A stretch of DNA of 64,000 nucleotides, from the NCBI GenBank assembly GCA_963965975.1, contig OZ014411.1:1969001-2033000 (forward strand), in the 5' to 3' direction. Source of the DNA: Xestospongia bergquistia (taxonomy: Eukaryota; Porifera; Demospongiae; Haplosclerida; Petrosiidae). Made by a program: the position numbers and the translations under genes. Below, in pieces: positions 24,165-35,928 of the stretch. Under the pieces are notes generated by a model. It made no database searches. It was not told where the DNA came from and saw nothing but the letters and a program-made list of their open reading frames with translations. How positions within the stretch are numbered: position 1 is the first letter of the stretch; each line of letters begins with the position of its first letter.

Positions 24165-25032
24165 GGGCGCCATTTGTATCAAAATTGAATGCATTCAATG
24201 GTACAATTAACAAGTTATGATTTACTTTTTAATGCTTATTATTTGTTAAATAAGTTGTGATTTACTAAATAATGTATGATTTATTAAATAAGTAAGAAGT
24301 AAATCAAGAGTTTTTTAATAAATGAAAATGAAATGCACTAAAGTGCATATCCTAGCTGCGGCTTATCCAGAGATCTCCTCAAGTGACGTAATCTCACGTG
24401 ATGCGCAAGATGATTATTGATAACTCTCTTTAATCAAAGGGACAAAAAAGCTTTGTCTTTTAGTGCGTCTACTGGGTACTTTGCACTATAATTAACAAAA
24501 GGTCCAATACTTTCCAACTTCTTAGTAAAAGTTAGTGATTCTCCAATAACAGCTATGGTGCTAGTATTTTTAGTTCGAGCTTAATTATCGACAAAGATAA
24601 CGCCAAAAGTTAGTAAAACTGTCATAACTTTCCAAAGAAGTATTTTGGCAAAACTTCTCAATTTAAAAAGTTAGAAAATGTCATAAGCTGTATGCAGGAG
24701 GTTTTTATTGAATTTTCGAGTCTTCACTGAAAGCTGTGCTTTTTTCAAATGTTTTTCAGACTTTTAAAGCTTTTTGTTCGTTTCACACTTCTTTTTGGCA
24801 GTATTTTTAAGAAGTACAGAAGTTTTACTACCCTCCACTATAGTTTGGTGGCTACCAGTCCCTTGTTTGCCGAGTTAAAGCAGTGAGTTCAAAGCCATTT
24901 GCCCGGGTAACAGACACACACACACACTGACAGACTACAGTAACTCTCGCTATGCGCCCACGCACAGCGAGGTTAATAATGACATATTTAATATATCATC
25001 ATAATTTTCAAATTTTGATACAAACGGCACCC
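24165..25032. mobile_element. MITE with GGGYGCC termini and TA flanks
   Basis: Left end GGGCGCCATTTGTATCAAAA, right end reversed GGGTGCCGTTTGTATCAAAA: inverted termini of ~23 bp. TA stands directly outside at both ends (24163-24164 and 25033-25034). Another element is inserted inside it at ~24,350-24,973. No transposase is encoded, so it is non-autonomous. Confidence 0.75.
24350..24973. mobile_element. CCTCGCTG/CAGCGAGG repeat, copy A member (nested)
   Basis: Similar along its length to 50,511-51,057. The right end ACGCACAGCGAGGTTAA is intact; the left end has drifted to CCTAGCTGCGGCTTATCC. Flanks differ from those of the copy-B member, so the two are separate insertions of one family. Confidence 0.65.
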
Positions 25033-26234
25033 TATAAGCACTAGACTCTTTTTTACTCAGCTATAAAATATATCACAATAAACTAATGTATGAAATTTTT
25101 TTAAACAACATTATAAATACTTAATTATTATAGTACACACCATCGAATTTAATTGCTCATCATTTGAAAATACCCCAATGAAAATAAAAAGTAACAATTT
25201 AAAACTTTTGATGATGATCAAAACTTTTTAGTCAAATTTTATACTACAATATTATCTGTTGTATGTTATGAACATACAACAGTCATTTACAGCTGTCATG
25301 TACATAACTACTATAGACAAAATATTACTTGAATTAAATCAATGTATAATTGTAACAGTCATTGTTATAACTTATATTATGCTAAAAATGGCATAATAAC
25401 GGACACAGCACACAATTACCCAATGTATATGTTGATAGGACAATCATATAAATAAGTATGATAAATGTATAATTTTTTATGATTGGAATTTTTTCCATAA
25501 AAAAATACTGTCAGTTGATGACATCTGGTCACTATATTGCTTCTGATGATCAAAGTCATCCTGAGATTAAAGCAGATTGTATCAATAAATTCAGATTATT
25601 CATACATACTGGGTCAGCATATTCAATAAGTAACCATGCAACATCACAAGTTGCTATATTATATACAAGTTGATGCAATATTGAATTTAATTTGGTATGC
25701 TATAAAAGGAAATTAGTTGAATTATTCACAACGAACATAAGTTATTACCATGTGTATGCAGTGTTTGAAGAATATTTACTCAATAATTGTTTGGTACCTA
25801 CAGCAGTTAATGTATAAATGAGATATATGTACATACAAATGTATACTTTGTCAAATTATTACACATAGATGCATGTACATTTATAAAAAGCATATATACA
25901 TTTGTATACAATGACAGTAGTCATTATACAACTAAAGATTATTAAACTATTTATAAAATTATAGCTTTTGATACTTTTTTTCACAAGAAAGGGGCAAAGA
26001 CTCAAAATTTCAGTTTTTACATGTTCATAAACACAAAAAATTGAAATAACATTTTATGCAAAAAATTCCTAATAACAACTAATAGCAGCTTGTTTAGTTT
26101 TTTGGAGAAGAAAACCTATAAAAATTAATAAAAAGGATGTGTTATGTATGTGTATATATATATATATACTAAAGTATCTAAGTCTGTTGAAGAGTGCTCG
26201 ATATCGTTTAGACGTTTAGACAGAGCTGGTTAGA

Positions 26235-26350
26235 CCAGAATTGAAGGAGAAAAGAACAGAGCGCTCAGCTGCCTGATGATCGCATAACGTGTGAAACTCG
26301 GAGTAACAGCAACAAAGCGAGAGCTCAGTTCTTTTGTCCTTCAATTTTGG
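26235..26350. repeat. Foldback repeat with ~30 bp arms
   Basis: Arm ACCAGAATTGAAGGAGAAAA (26,235-26,270) pairs with GTTCTTTTGTCCTTCAATTTTGG (26,321-26,350) with few mismatches. It is bounded by AT microsatellites on both sides and locally richer in GC than its surroundings. It looks like a short non-autonomous insertion. Confidence 0.55.
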
Positions 26351-26361
26351 TATATATATAT

Positions 26362-28166
26362 CAAGGGCTGATCCAGGGGGGGGTGGTAAGGGTGGATTTC
26401 CACCCCCCCTTTTCCCATGAATTACTTAATATAAATAATTTTAATAAAGCCAATAATTAATCAATTGAAAAGAACTAAATCACAAGTCATTTTTCTAGGG
26501 TTTCTTAATTTAAATTGTTCACAACATTTTTCTATACTTATTTCATAATTAAATCCTTGCATCCCTATTACACCTAAATTGCCAAGTCTGTCAGAAGTCA
26601 TTGTTGTTCGCAACCATGTGTGAATCTGTCTTAAACATGAAAATGATCTTTCTGCTTCTGTACTACCTATTGGAAGAACTGCCAGGATACATAAAAGCTC
26701 CCTGACATTTGGATAAAAAATGGAATCAGCATCTAATTTAAGTAGACTCGTTACTGATCTTGGTTCTTTGATACTTTCACAGTGTACTTTCCATCGTCTA
26801 AGTTCACTTTCAAAGTTATCTGATGATGGCATCAGATGGGTCCATTTTGAAGCTAGGAGATCAGCTGTGTCACTAATATCACTTTCATCCTTTTTAGTGA
26901 TGATTTCAGGAATTAAGGAGCAAAGCTCATAATGTGCCCGTTTTTCTGGTGCAAATCTACACTCTAACTCAGAAACAATTGAGTTAAGGAAGGGAATTGT
27001 AGGTGTACGATCTCTGAACTGCACGCAAGTGATAAACATTTTTGCAGTGTCTAGCAAGAATCTCGGTGGATTTGTTGTAATTGACAAAAGGGGTGTTAAC
27101 AAAACTCTTGAGCTGTACCTTCTCACTATCTGTTAAGAAAATTATGCACGGTAAGCACCAACCTCCTTTCTCCACACATCCACCATAGAAAAGCCATGTG
27201 TGCTGTTCCAACCATTTCCTTTGAAAGGATATCTTTCGCTGTTGACTACCCCTTTTATAAGGAAAATATCTGTAATCCAAGCTTGAGGTTTGATTGTGTG
27301 GAATTTTTTCATTCGGTGATGTAGTAAGAACTTTGTACTTTTCAGACTCTGTTAGCACTCTGGTTTTTTGAATTGCTACCTCTATTAGATTTAATGAATG
27401 ATTGTGGCAAGGTGGAACAATTACACTGCTCGAATTTTCTTCACATGAGTTGGAACATTGTGCCATTCCTGATCCTGATGCAGTAATGACATCATTATCA
27501 CCCGTGATCATAGGTGTACCAAGATCATCCTCACTGGTATCTTGTTGGGGAATTTGGGATGTATTGTCTCCTGTATTCCTATGTTGCTGGGGACTCTGAG
27601 GTACACTGGTACCAATACTGATATCTTCATCTTATAAACTGTCATGTGGAAACTCTTGTGAGAGTGAGTTACTGGTACTAGATAAGTCATTATTAATAGT
27701 AGACTGAGATGAGTGCAACTCTGAATCATGGGCCTGTGAAGATCATTGACTATAATAATCAATTCATAACTATTATTATTACACCTTGTACTGATGTTGA
27801 GCTTGACTGGTAAATAAAGACCTGATGTCTTTAGTACCGTTGCTGCTTTTCTTTTTCCACTTTCCCATGACACAATGACATGAACTGAGGACACTTAGTC
27901 ACAGCTACACAAACACATGTAGTAACCTGAAGTATACTGAAGTCCTAGGCTCCAACAATCAAGCAGTCATGCATGCAGTTAAGTTTTCACAAGTCATTGT
28001 CAACTCAAGTGTAAATACATGATCATGTTTGAAGTTAACAGTAATATAAACTTGACTGCTGCAGTGCATGATCAAAAGTGTAGTGCTACATGTAATTTTT
28101 TCTCATGGAGTTTCAGAGTTTTACTTTAATTCCACTCCCCCTTGGGAATTTCTGGATCAGCCACTG
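26362..28166 (-). mobile_element. hAT-like DNA transposon remnant, internally deleted
   Basis: Termini CAAGGGCTGATCCAGGGG (left) and, reversed, CAGTGGCTGATCCAGAAA (right) form a ~15 bp inverted repeat of the hAT type. The element sits in an AT microsatellite, which supplies a TATATATA-like 8 bp target on each side (register uncertain). Minus-strand coding pieces lie inside. Copy B has an uninterrupted AT run at the equivalent position. Confidence 0.8.
26461..27894 (-). pseudogene. hAT transposase fragments (TTF-type zinc finger and C-terminal dimerisation region)
   Basis: An upstream frame (26984-27511) contains KISFQRKWLEQHTWLFYG, WCLPCIIF and LARHCKNVYHL, the pattern of the TTF-type zinc finger at the start of hAT proteins. 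A downstream frame (26461-27126) contains LPIGSTEAERSFSCLRQIHT WLR, the hAT C-terminal dimerisation motif. The ~300-400 residue catalytic core expected between them is missing, and the two are in different frames with no good start, so no active transposase can be made. A third open piece (27508-27894) is probably its N-terminal linker. Confidence 0.8.
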
Positions 28167-28505
28167 TATATATATATATAAGGATGATTTTTATTGTAGC
28201 ATTATATGAAAATGATTAGACATCTTCAACTTAAAGTCAATTATTATTAGATAACTGATGGACCACTGTATTTTATGAAATTATATTAATTATTTATATT
28301 AATGCAAACTTAGTTCATATTTCATATTTGGCTAAACCAATGTCAATTGTCACATTTTGTGTTGCTATGTATAATGCATAATGCATTGTGTATACCATCT
28401 TACCTTTCTCAAGTAATACTTATTAGTAAGAACAAATTGAATACCCATTCTATGCATATTATATGAATGTAAAGACATTGATGATCTTCTTGCTTTCACT
28501 TACTT

Positions 28506-29336
28506 TCATAAAGGTTTTGGTTTGCTGTCTTGCCACAATTTCATTAAAGCTATATCATTAATAATATAATATAATAAATATAATAAATTATATGTATCAT
28601 TAGTTGCCTATAGTTTTAAATATGTTAATGCTCAATGCTAACAAAATACAGTAATATCCAGTTTAGGACAAACCACAATGAATACTTACTTGGACCAAAG
28701 AAATATAAAATAACTACAACAAAGACAAAAAGAAGAATGAGAGTTCCTGATGACATTGTATTTTGAACTTTAAAGGAACAAACATAATTGTTATACACTT
28801 ACAGATCATAGGTCTATTTCATATTTTAATTTAACATACTGTTTTGACCCTGTTGAACATTCCCATAACTTCCAACAGATACACCAGACATGTACTGGCC
28901 AGTGTTTCTTAGGCTTCTCGGCCTTACTTCTTCATCTTTATTATAACGAGTGGTCTCTAAATAGTCATGTGAAACAAACAATCATATATCAAGCACACAC
29001 ACACACATATAAGCCTATTTCTAAAGTTTGTGAGACTCACGTGCTCAGTGGGTTCCCTGTAACAATTATATATTTTTTATACGACAGACTGTTAGGTACC
29101 CTTTAAACACAGTTTACTATTTGATATTTATGTTAATGTAAGACTTTTTTAAATGCTGTTCCATTTTAAAGCAAGTCTCAGGTATAATACAATAGTTTCC
29201 TTAAATAATCCAGAACCCCTTTATAACTAAGGCCTTTTTTACTATATAGGTAGTTAGTATACATTAGCAGATGATAATATAAATTGTTTATAAATATATT
29301 AAGTACAGCTCTAGTACTAAGCATACCTTTCTCCAT
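28506..29336 (-). CDS. Single-pass membrane microprotein A3 (82 aa)
   Basis: Exons 29327-29336 (ATG GAG AAA G), 28840-28956, 28690-28767, 28506-28549; 249 nt, 82 aa. Module order equals A1: a polar exon with RNTGQYMSGVSVG and ending in NVQQGQN (eight residues longer at the start), a membrane exon almost identical to that of A1 (SSGTLILLFVFVVVILYF), then tail LMKLWQDSKPKPL. All introns are phase 1. The leader element precedes it at 29,337-29,362. Copy B has the same gene with a destroyed donor (54335-55200). The membrane and tail exons are much closer to A1 than the polar exon is, which suggests conversion or selection on the membrane part. Confidence 0.7.
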
Positions 29337-29676
29337 TGTGTCAGATACATGCGGTTGAACAAGGTCCTCCTATAAAGGTTATTAAGATTAATAGATTATT
29401 ATTATTATAATAATAAATTATTAACGTGATTTTTAATAACTTTACAACGGCATAATATTTGTAAGTTCATCTTTAGATTATGCATGCATTGACTTTTGAT
29501 TTCAACTAGACTTCTCTTCTTCTAAAGAGATAGCTCAACAAACTACAGTACGTACATGGAATTAATTTGAACAAAATTACTCATTTCTCTTAAAACATAT
29601 TCAATAGAAATAAAAATATAAAATGTCTTGGCTCTTTAAAAGGTCATCTACATGATATGAACACCACCAATTTTTA
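29337..29676. other. Intergenic, includes diverged copy of 15.4 kb sequence
   Basis: 29,480-29,570 resembles 15,430-15,520, evidence of an older duplication inside the block. No exon seen apart from the leader at its start. Confidence 0.4.
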
Positions 29677-32600
29677 TCAATGGCAAGTAAAAGTACCTAT
29701 GAGAAATGAAAACAGATTAATGGACTTGGTTTTCTGACGACCAAATTTTCAAATTACAGATAACAATACATAATTATATTCTATTGTGTATCAAGAGCAT
29801 TCTTTTACTTTATAGCCACTATATGACTGACATTACAACTAACCACCAACATGTTAATTTATACTTGGGTGATCCTGTTGAACTATTCCTTGACCACTAG
29901 CATTATAGTAGTTGTTATATAGACATTGAAGTCAAAATCTCCAAACATCTAACTTTATAAAAGATGTGGTATATGACCCCAAAACTGAAGAATAGTCTGA
30001 GCTGTTTGGTAAACTGTTTTGCAAAAATCAACCCCTTATAATTATACATTGTAATGATCTTTCTGCACTCTCAGTTTCCAAGCCAACATGAACTATTGTG
30101 TATAGACTCTTTCTACTCCATGTACTACTAATGTTGAACAAATTCCCTAAACTCTGGTTGTTGCCTAACACTTCTTCAGGAGCTGCTGTCCCAGAACAAG
30201 TAGGTGAATATTATCTACATACATTGATCATATGGAGATGTTAGTCCAGAGACATTAACTTTTAAATTTATACACGTCAAAGAATTTGTGTGTTCATTGA
30301 ACACTATATAGTCAACAACTATAATTATACAGTTTAACAATATGAATTAACCAATCACTCTGAGATCAATAATTTTGTGTTTCATTCAGATAAAATTAGC
30401 TTTCTAATCAAATCAATGCTGACAACTTTACATCAAACAATCAACAAAAGCCAAATTACTATTGATTATGATTTGTGTCTTATGAGTACATTATTTTGCT
30501 ATTATTAAGATTTTTACATTCACATTGTTGTAATATTTTTTAAAGAACTGTGATGTCTATGTGTCATTCATTATGTCTTTATTATATTATATTTTTTACT
30601 TTCACTTTAATGTTTATTGTTATCGAGGTTTACAAAATATTTCAATAGTACACATACCTAAGCATCTATAAGTTGATAAAAATTTCAAAATATGTAAGAT
30701 GAGAAGTTGTGTCCATGCAAAACAGAAAAGTAATTGAAGTTTGTTCATTTATTAACAGTGCAATTGCCAGGTACTTTTAAATCTGTATACAATTAAAGAT
30801 AATAAATTTTAAATTCTGTGCATTTTTTTACTTACCAATAGGAATACCAGCTGTCTTAAAAACCCAAGATAGTACAGCAACAGGAATAATTGCTAATAAA
30901 CAGGTCACAAACTCTATAAAAGTTTGTAGTTAGCAAAGGTATAATTTAAAATTAAGTGTATTTACCAGTGTCTCCACTTATTATCCAATAGATAAACAAT
31001 GAAATGAAACATAATATAACTAAAGCATATAAATATTTGCACTTTGAAATCAATTTTGTTAGATATTGACAGCAAGCTGCAGGAAATGATACAATTCATC
31101 AATTAATATAAGATAGCCTATATTGACAATTTAATTATCTTTTTAATTTCTTTATACCTTTTGTAGCTTCTTTTATAATACTTTTATCTTGTTTTTGGGA
31201 TGCTGGGTCATGTGGTTTAGAAGAGTTTCCTTTATCAGATAAAAACATCATTTACTAGCATGCAATAGGTTTGTTTAAAATTGCCAATATTATCTAATGA
31301 TCACATTATTTTGTAAGATCATATTCAAAACAAACTTTTAAATCAATTTACATATAAATATTCTAAAATCAAAAGCAAGCAAAAGTTCACCAAAGATAGT
31401 GTTTAAACACTTGTCACCTTAAGCAGTCGAAAAATGTTAATTTATAATATTATGTTTTTAAGAATCATTTTCTATATGTCAATCAATAGATACTAAATTA
31501 CATCATTGATTCAACATTAAATCTACATGTTATATAAAACAATACATTACTCATACCATTTGCTGCTTCTTCAGGAGAATCTTCATTTGGTGGAAATATT
31601 AACATGTGTAAAAGGTACAAAAAACAACTCAATTTTTTTTCTTAGTTTAAAGCATGTGTGTGTAGGTTAGTATTAAGGATCTTAACTCAATTCATTTGCA
31701 AATTATATATCATCATATTAACAAACAAATAACAAATGATGCATAGAGAGGTACCAACTATTTAATATTGACGTATTAAATGAATCTTGTTTATACATCA
31801 TAATTTATTCGTTGTACTAAAATTTAGTTTAATGATTTTTACTTATCTATAACAATACCTTCCTTTTAATAATTATATCTAAGCTAATCAAATAATGTTA
31901 CCATGTAATAACTCACAACTTAATTGTAAGTGAGTACTACATTGAAGTATCTCATAGAAGTAAACTTACTTATCTCATGGCTATCAGGAATATCAGTACC
32001 ATCATTGCTAGTATGTCCTTCGGTTGAAAGAGAAGAGCTATCTACAGTATATATACTGATTAATATGCTTTTAACACAAATTTACCTGGTGGCTGCTTTG
32101 TGTACTTATTTATCACTTCAGGTAAACCTAGAAAATCTTTCACTTTGTCTGACACGTTTTTAGTGTTTCCATCGTCATGTTCTATTTTGATTTCAGTAGG
32201 GTGATCTAGTGCAGTTATGATGTTACCCCAAGTACAATGATATTTTTTTGCATTTTTTCCTGTTATTTCTTCAATAAAAAAATCAAGCTTTAGAAAGTTA
32301 CGAAACCAAGCGTCACTTTTGTTTGCACCCTTCAAAAGACGTTGTGCAAAAGTATCACGCCATTCTTCTTCATTGTCTTTGATATCACCTAACACATAAC
32401 TGAGATCAACTCTGTCAGGAATAGTGTCCATGATATTTTTAACAGTGTCTACGAAAAAAAGGCAAGCAATTGTAGATAGTAAATACTATAGTTGAATGAA
32501 AATGGAACAGAAAACATATCATTAAATTATAGAGTATTCTCTTAAAACAGGAAAATATTTATATATCCTATATACTATAATTAGTTAATTATAGCTCTTC

Positions 32601-33819
32601 TGTGCATGTTGGTATTTCGTATCTCAGTTTTAATAACCCTTGCATATCTACATAATAGCCTCATTTTTTGCCTTGGTTAATAAGTAATCATTCTAGTGTT
32701 ACTATAAATGTTCAAACATTAGACAATTCTTTTAAAGCAATAAATATTTTAAAATTTTGTATGTACAATACAATTTGTAACGTATATTTTTTTAAACATA
32801 TTCTAATAAATTATATATATGCTCACCACAAACACATCATATGTTATAATAAAGTAAATAAAGTAATTGGAAGTCCACTTGTGGAAAACAAATCTTGTTG
32901 TTATTTTTAGCATGCAACAAAAAAAAGATTTGTTGTATATCAATAACAACTGAAAATAACTCTAATTACTGATGAACTTCAAAATGTTCAAACTATATTA
33001 TTGGCATTAATTTTATTGAGCTGGGAAAGGTTTTCATTATAAACACCTGTCACATTAAAGTGGTAAATATTATAGATATAAACATTATGCATTGTGATAT
33101 AACATCATTGTGATATAACATCTTTATTGGACCGTCTTATCTAATGAAATTAGTTGGGTTTTTTTATTATCTGATGTAATAACAGATACAGTATATTCAT
33201 ACAGTAAGGTGAAGGCAGTTAAATATTGTCTATATTTAATGCTCATTGTATTGTATTATATGTATTATAATTTTGATTTCATTACAATTATTAAATTTTC
33301 TTGCAAACTTTTTGGAGGCAGCTAAGCTGTCAGCTATATTTTAGCTCAACAAAATGTTCAAGTGAGTCTACTAAAAACAGTATAACATAGAATTCCATAG
33401 CAATTATATAAATTCATGTATAAACATGTGATATGCCAGCATACATGTTTCCAAGCAATGCCTCTACTTACTCTATTACAATGTTATGTAGTAATGTACC
33501 AACAGTTATTACTTTAAAAAGTGTGCTACTATAAAGTATTTTGGTTCATATCTGTTGGACGACATATCTTATGAACAGTTATACATAAACTAGCCACTTA
33601 TGTTCTTAAAGCTTACTAAATATAATATTATATTATAATAACTTATTTACTTCCTAACTTACTAAATTTAATATTATATATTATTATAATATTGTTATAA
33701 TATTACTATAGTTATTATCAATATCAGAGTTATAAAGGATCATTAAAAACTATCATGATACACTGAACACAAAGATATACAAACTATATTCAAATGATAT
33801 GTTCAAAGTTACCTGACAT
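29677..33819 (-). CDS. Two-membrane-segment protein with unrecognised N-terminal domain, copy A
   Basis: Eight exons: 33813-33819 (ATG TCA G), 32086-32448, 31970-32041, 31557-31580, 31158-31229, 30966-31076, 30836-30913, 29677-29696; 747 nt, 248 aa, every intron phase 1. Exon 2 encodes a ~120 aa charged, helical-looking domain (includes WRDTFAQRLLKG and CTWGNIITALDHP) that I do not recognise. Exons 3-5 are a polar linker (SSSLSTEGHTSNDGTDIPD). Exon 6 holds one membrane segment (YALVILCFISLFIYWII) and exon 7 a second (FVTCLLAIIPVAVLSWVF). The last exon is the least certain because its intron is 1.1 kb; so is the 24 nt exon. The linker exon has a paralogue downstream of a death-domain exon at 48515-48589, so domain 2 occupies a slot that elsewhere holds a death domain. 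Copy B has the same length, which supports the model. Confidence 0.65.
29868..29915 (-). pseudogene. Degenerate QQG module exon
   Basis: Minus-strand reading gives a short NASGQGIVQQDHP-like stretch followed by a GTATAA donor-like site, resembling the end of the GQYM/QQGQ exon. The front half of the exon is missing. It is repeated in copy B at ~55,738-55,785. It lies in the long last intron of the two-membrane-segment gene. Confidence 0.4.
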
Positions 33820-34360
33820 TTTGGTACTGCTATATAGTCTCTTTGATTTACAGAACTAGATAGAACAATACGAAAAATCTAGAAGATAAACATCGAGAAC
33901 ATAAAGATAAGACAGAGGCTAGACAAGCACTAAATGAGCTATTGGTGTTAACATCTTAATTACCTAAACAGTTTGAAATCTAGGGCTCGAATAGCATGAG
34001 ACACACCTATTAAACATTAAACAAACAAATACCGTATATTCTATTTGTTTGTTTAAGACGAATCATACTTGACGTAGGAGCTTCAAATAATACTCATGAA
34101 AGAACTATAAACAATTGTGGGTGCATGTCGACGAACTTAAATCTCGGCATGGTCATTGCATTGCCCTCACATTTCTCATATTTGAGTGTCAACTTTTTAA
34201 ACATAATCCTTATTAATATCTATGTTGTAATTAGTTGGTGAGCCAAGGCTACAAATTATATCATAGACACTACATAGATATTCTCCTTTTAAATCTTCTC
34301 ATCTAATTATCAATAAGACAGAACTAGTAACTGTGTATGACTTTATTAATTTAAATATTT

Positions 34361-34600
34361 GTGACCTGATTTACAAAAAGGGACCACTTCTGTCAAAACA
34401 TTTGTGACCTGACTTTTGAACAAACTACTGTTAAAACATCTCAAACATCTCAGTTTTGTATATATACAGTTGGTATATATACATAACTATTCTACATGTA
34501 TGTAAAACTGTTTATTGTTATGTTTTAACAGTGTTTTTTTTTCACAAATCAGGTCACAAATGTTGTGACAGAAGTGGTCCCTTTTTGCAAATCAGGTCAC
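34361..34600. mobile_element. Foldback MITE present only in copy A
   Basis: The element begins GTGACCTGATTTACAAAAAG and ends in its reverse complement CTTTTTGCAAATCAGGTCAC. Near-identical inverted arms of ~60-65 bp surround a short AT-rich centre. Copy B reads straight through the site (AAATATTTTTCTCC at ~60,240). The exact target duplication cannot be fixed because the site is a run of T. Confidence 0.88.
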
Positions 34601-35172
34601 ACTTTTCTCCTCAACTATTTTTTGAATGTTTAATAGAAGAGAACCTAACTTACTTACTCAATGATAATTCACTTTAGCATCTTTCCTATCTTAGTCATAT
34701 AGACCAAGTATCTGCCACCTTCTTAAGAGAAACTTATACATAGCATCTAAATTGCAATTATAGATTCATAATAACAACATTGTTAAGACTCTCAAAAGTC
34801 ACTATAAGTATCAAATGATAGCTAATGAACATTACTTGAACTATATTGATAATTAAAACAACGAGAATTCTGCATTTTTGACAGCTGCATGATTCAAGGA
34901 ATACAAGTTTCCCAGTACAGCAGAAAATGTTACTTATTGGAACAAGTATCTTTTAAACAAGTAAACTGACTTAAAAAGACTGTTTAACAAACCTTATTGA
35001 TAGAAATGACACAAATAAGATTATCTGAGTAAAGATTTGATGTCAGCTATAAAAATACTCAATATAAATGTCAACAAAACTGAGACATAAACAAGAAAAA
35101 ATGGGATTTGAACCAGGTATCAATCTCTCTATATATCACTACTACTGGCCATTTAAAAATTATTCTGTCATT

Positions 35173-35215
35173 CAAGAGATGGATACTAGTGATATAAAAA
35201 AGTATCCATCTCTTG
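35173..35215. repeat. Perfect 14 bp inverted repeat (hairpin)
   Basis: CAAGAGATGGATAC and GTATCCATCTCTTG are separated by 15 bases. It is conserved without change in copy B at 60,826-60,868. Confidence 0.7.
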
Positions 35216-35598
35216 CACAAGGCTTCAATTATATAGGGAATAAATTACCTTTTCGATTCTAGTTGGATTTTACATAATGGTTTAGACAAATTGTGGTTTT
35301 ATGGAACCTCAGTACTGGGTTTACATCATATTGATATAAAATATGGTAATCAAAGCTTTGTTTGATCTGAGACAATACTTTTATAAATGCCAGGTTAAAA
35401 CCCAATTATTTAGGATTTGTTCTACATTTGCAAATCCTATCAACTGAATGTTGATGCAGATATTTAGCAACACTGTTAGTAAGACTTGTACAAGAGGCAC
35501 ATTCATGAGAATAGCTTTTAGTGAACAATAATATCTTGCAGATAATCCAATGAGAAAATTATTTAAAGAAATTGTTAGTTATAGTAGAGTCTATATCT

Positions 35599-35822
35599 TT
35601 ATTGTCTTTGTCCAACATAACGATAGACTTTCATTTCTATAACACATTTTACATTTCCACAATAACAGGTGATATTCCCTTCTTCAGTATCATCTTCAAC
35701 TTGTTCCTGTTCACCTTGATTTTGAAAACGTTCTATTTCAAAAAGACTAGAGAGCAATGTCATTCTTATACCATAATCACATAACTTACTTAGTAGGAGG
35801 TACATAACATAAAAAGTTATGG
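35599..35822 (-). pseudogene. Orphan last exon of the four-TM protein gene (copy A)
   Basis: Corresponds to the last exon of the gene at 61247-63337: same acceptor (GTGAG before CCATAAC), same stop, ending in KVYRYVGQRQ; it lacks a ~12-residue piece and has another insertion in the middle. The duplicated block ends 11 bp upstream of it (35,833), so exons 1-4 are absent. It can be expressed only by splicing to something upstream, the nearest donor being the orphan kinase exon at 36765. Phases do not match (0 to 1), and reading would stop after one codon. Confidence 0.8.
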
Positions 35823-35833
35823 CTCACATTAAT

Positions 35834-35928
35834 GCCGTAGTGGACGTGCTGTCATGCACAGTCCCTTCGCCTCCCTAAATTTTTTCAAAGTATTCCCATG
35901 TCCATTTTTCTAAATGAAACCCTGCAAC
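35834..35928. other. Junction filler between the two block copies
   Basis: About 95 bp that match neither edge: not the sequence left of 10,780 nor that right of 61,493. It starts GTAGTGGACGTGCTGTCATG and ends near ACCCTGCAAC. The base composition is richer in GC than its surroundings. It may be the end of a DNA transposon or templated filler from break repair. Confidence 0.7.

Larger units (their letters stand above)
23963..28505. other. Accessory stretch of copy A with nested transposons
   Basis: This stretch holds a nested pair of MITEs (24,165-25,032 and ~24,350-24,973), a plus-strand relic at ~25,470-25,620, a foldback element (26,235-26,350) and a hAT-like remnant (26,362-28,166). Most of 22,345-28,170 is missing at the equivalent point in copy B (~54,005); both ends lie in AT dinucleotide runs. 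Confidence 0.7.
33820..35598. other. Intergenic region with foldback MITE and hairpin, copy A
   Basis: AT-rich stretch matched by 59,704-61,246. It holds the foldback MITE at 34,361-34,600 and a perfect 14 bp hairpin at 35,173-35,215. A plus-strand open frame at 35068-35262 surrounds the hairpin and is conserved in copy B, but has no recognisable pattern. Confidence 0.5.
10780..35833. repeat. Copy A of ~25 kb tandem duplicated block
   Basis: Sequence from ~10,780 to 35,833 aligns in order with ~35,929 to 61,493. Clear anchors are the kinase first exon (11584-11769 and 36765-36950), the microprotein gene (13840 and 39009), the Roc-COR gene (16222 and 41404), the two-membrane-segment gene (30836 and 56713) and the last exon of the four-TM gene (35599 and 61247). 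Local spacing shifts from 25,18x to 25,87x through indels. Exons are nearly identical; introns differ by scattered substitutions and indels. Confidence 0.93.

Noticed and set aside
24900..24960. ACACAC run as a possible CRISPR-like or satellite array
   Set aside because: Only a dinucleotide microsatellite inside a transposable element; no spaced repeats anywhere in the window.
35068..35262. 64-codon plus-strand frame conserved at 60721-60915
   Set aside because: One residue change between copies is no more than the block-wide similarity; it contains a perfect hairpin and no domain pattern.
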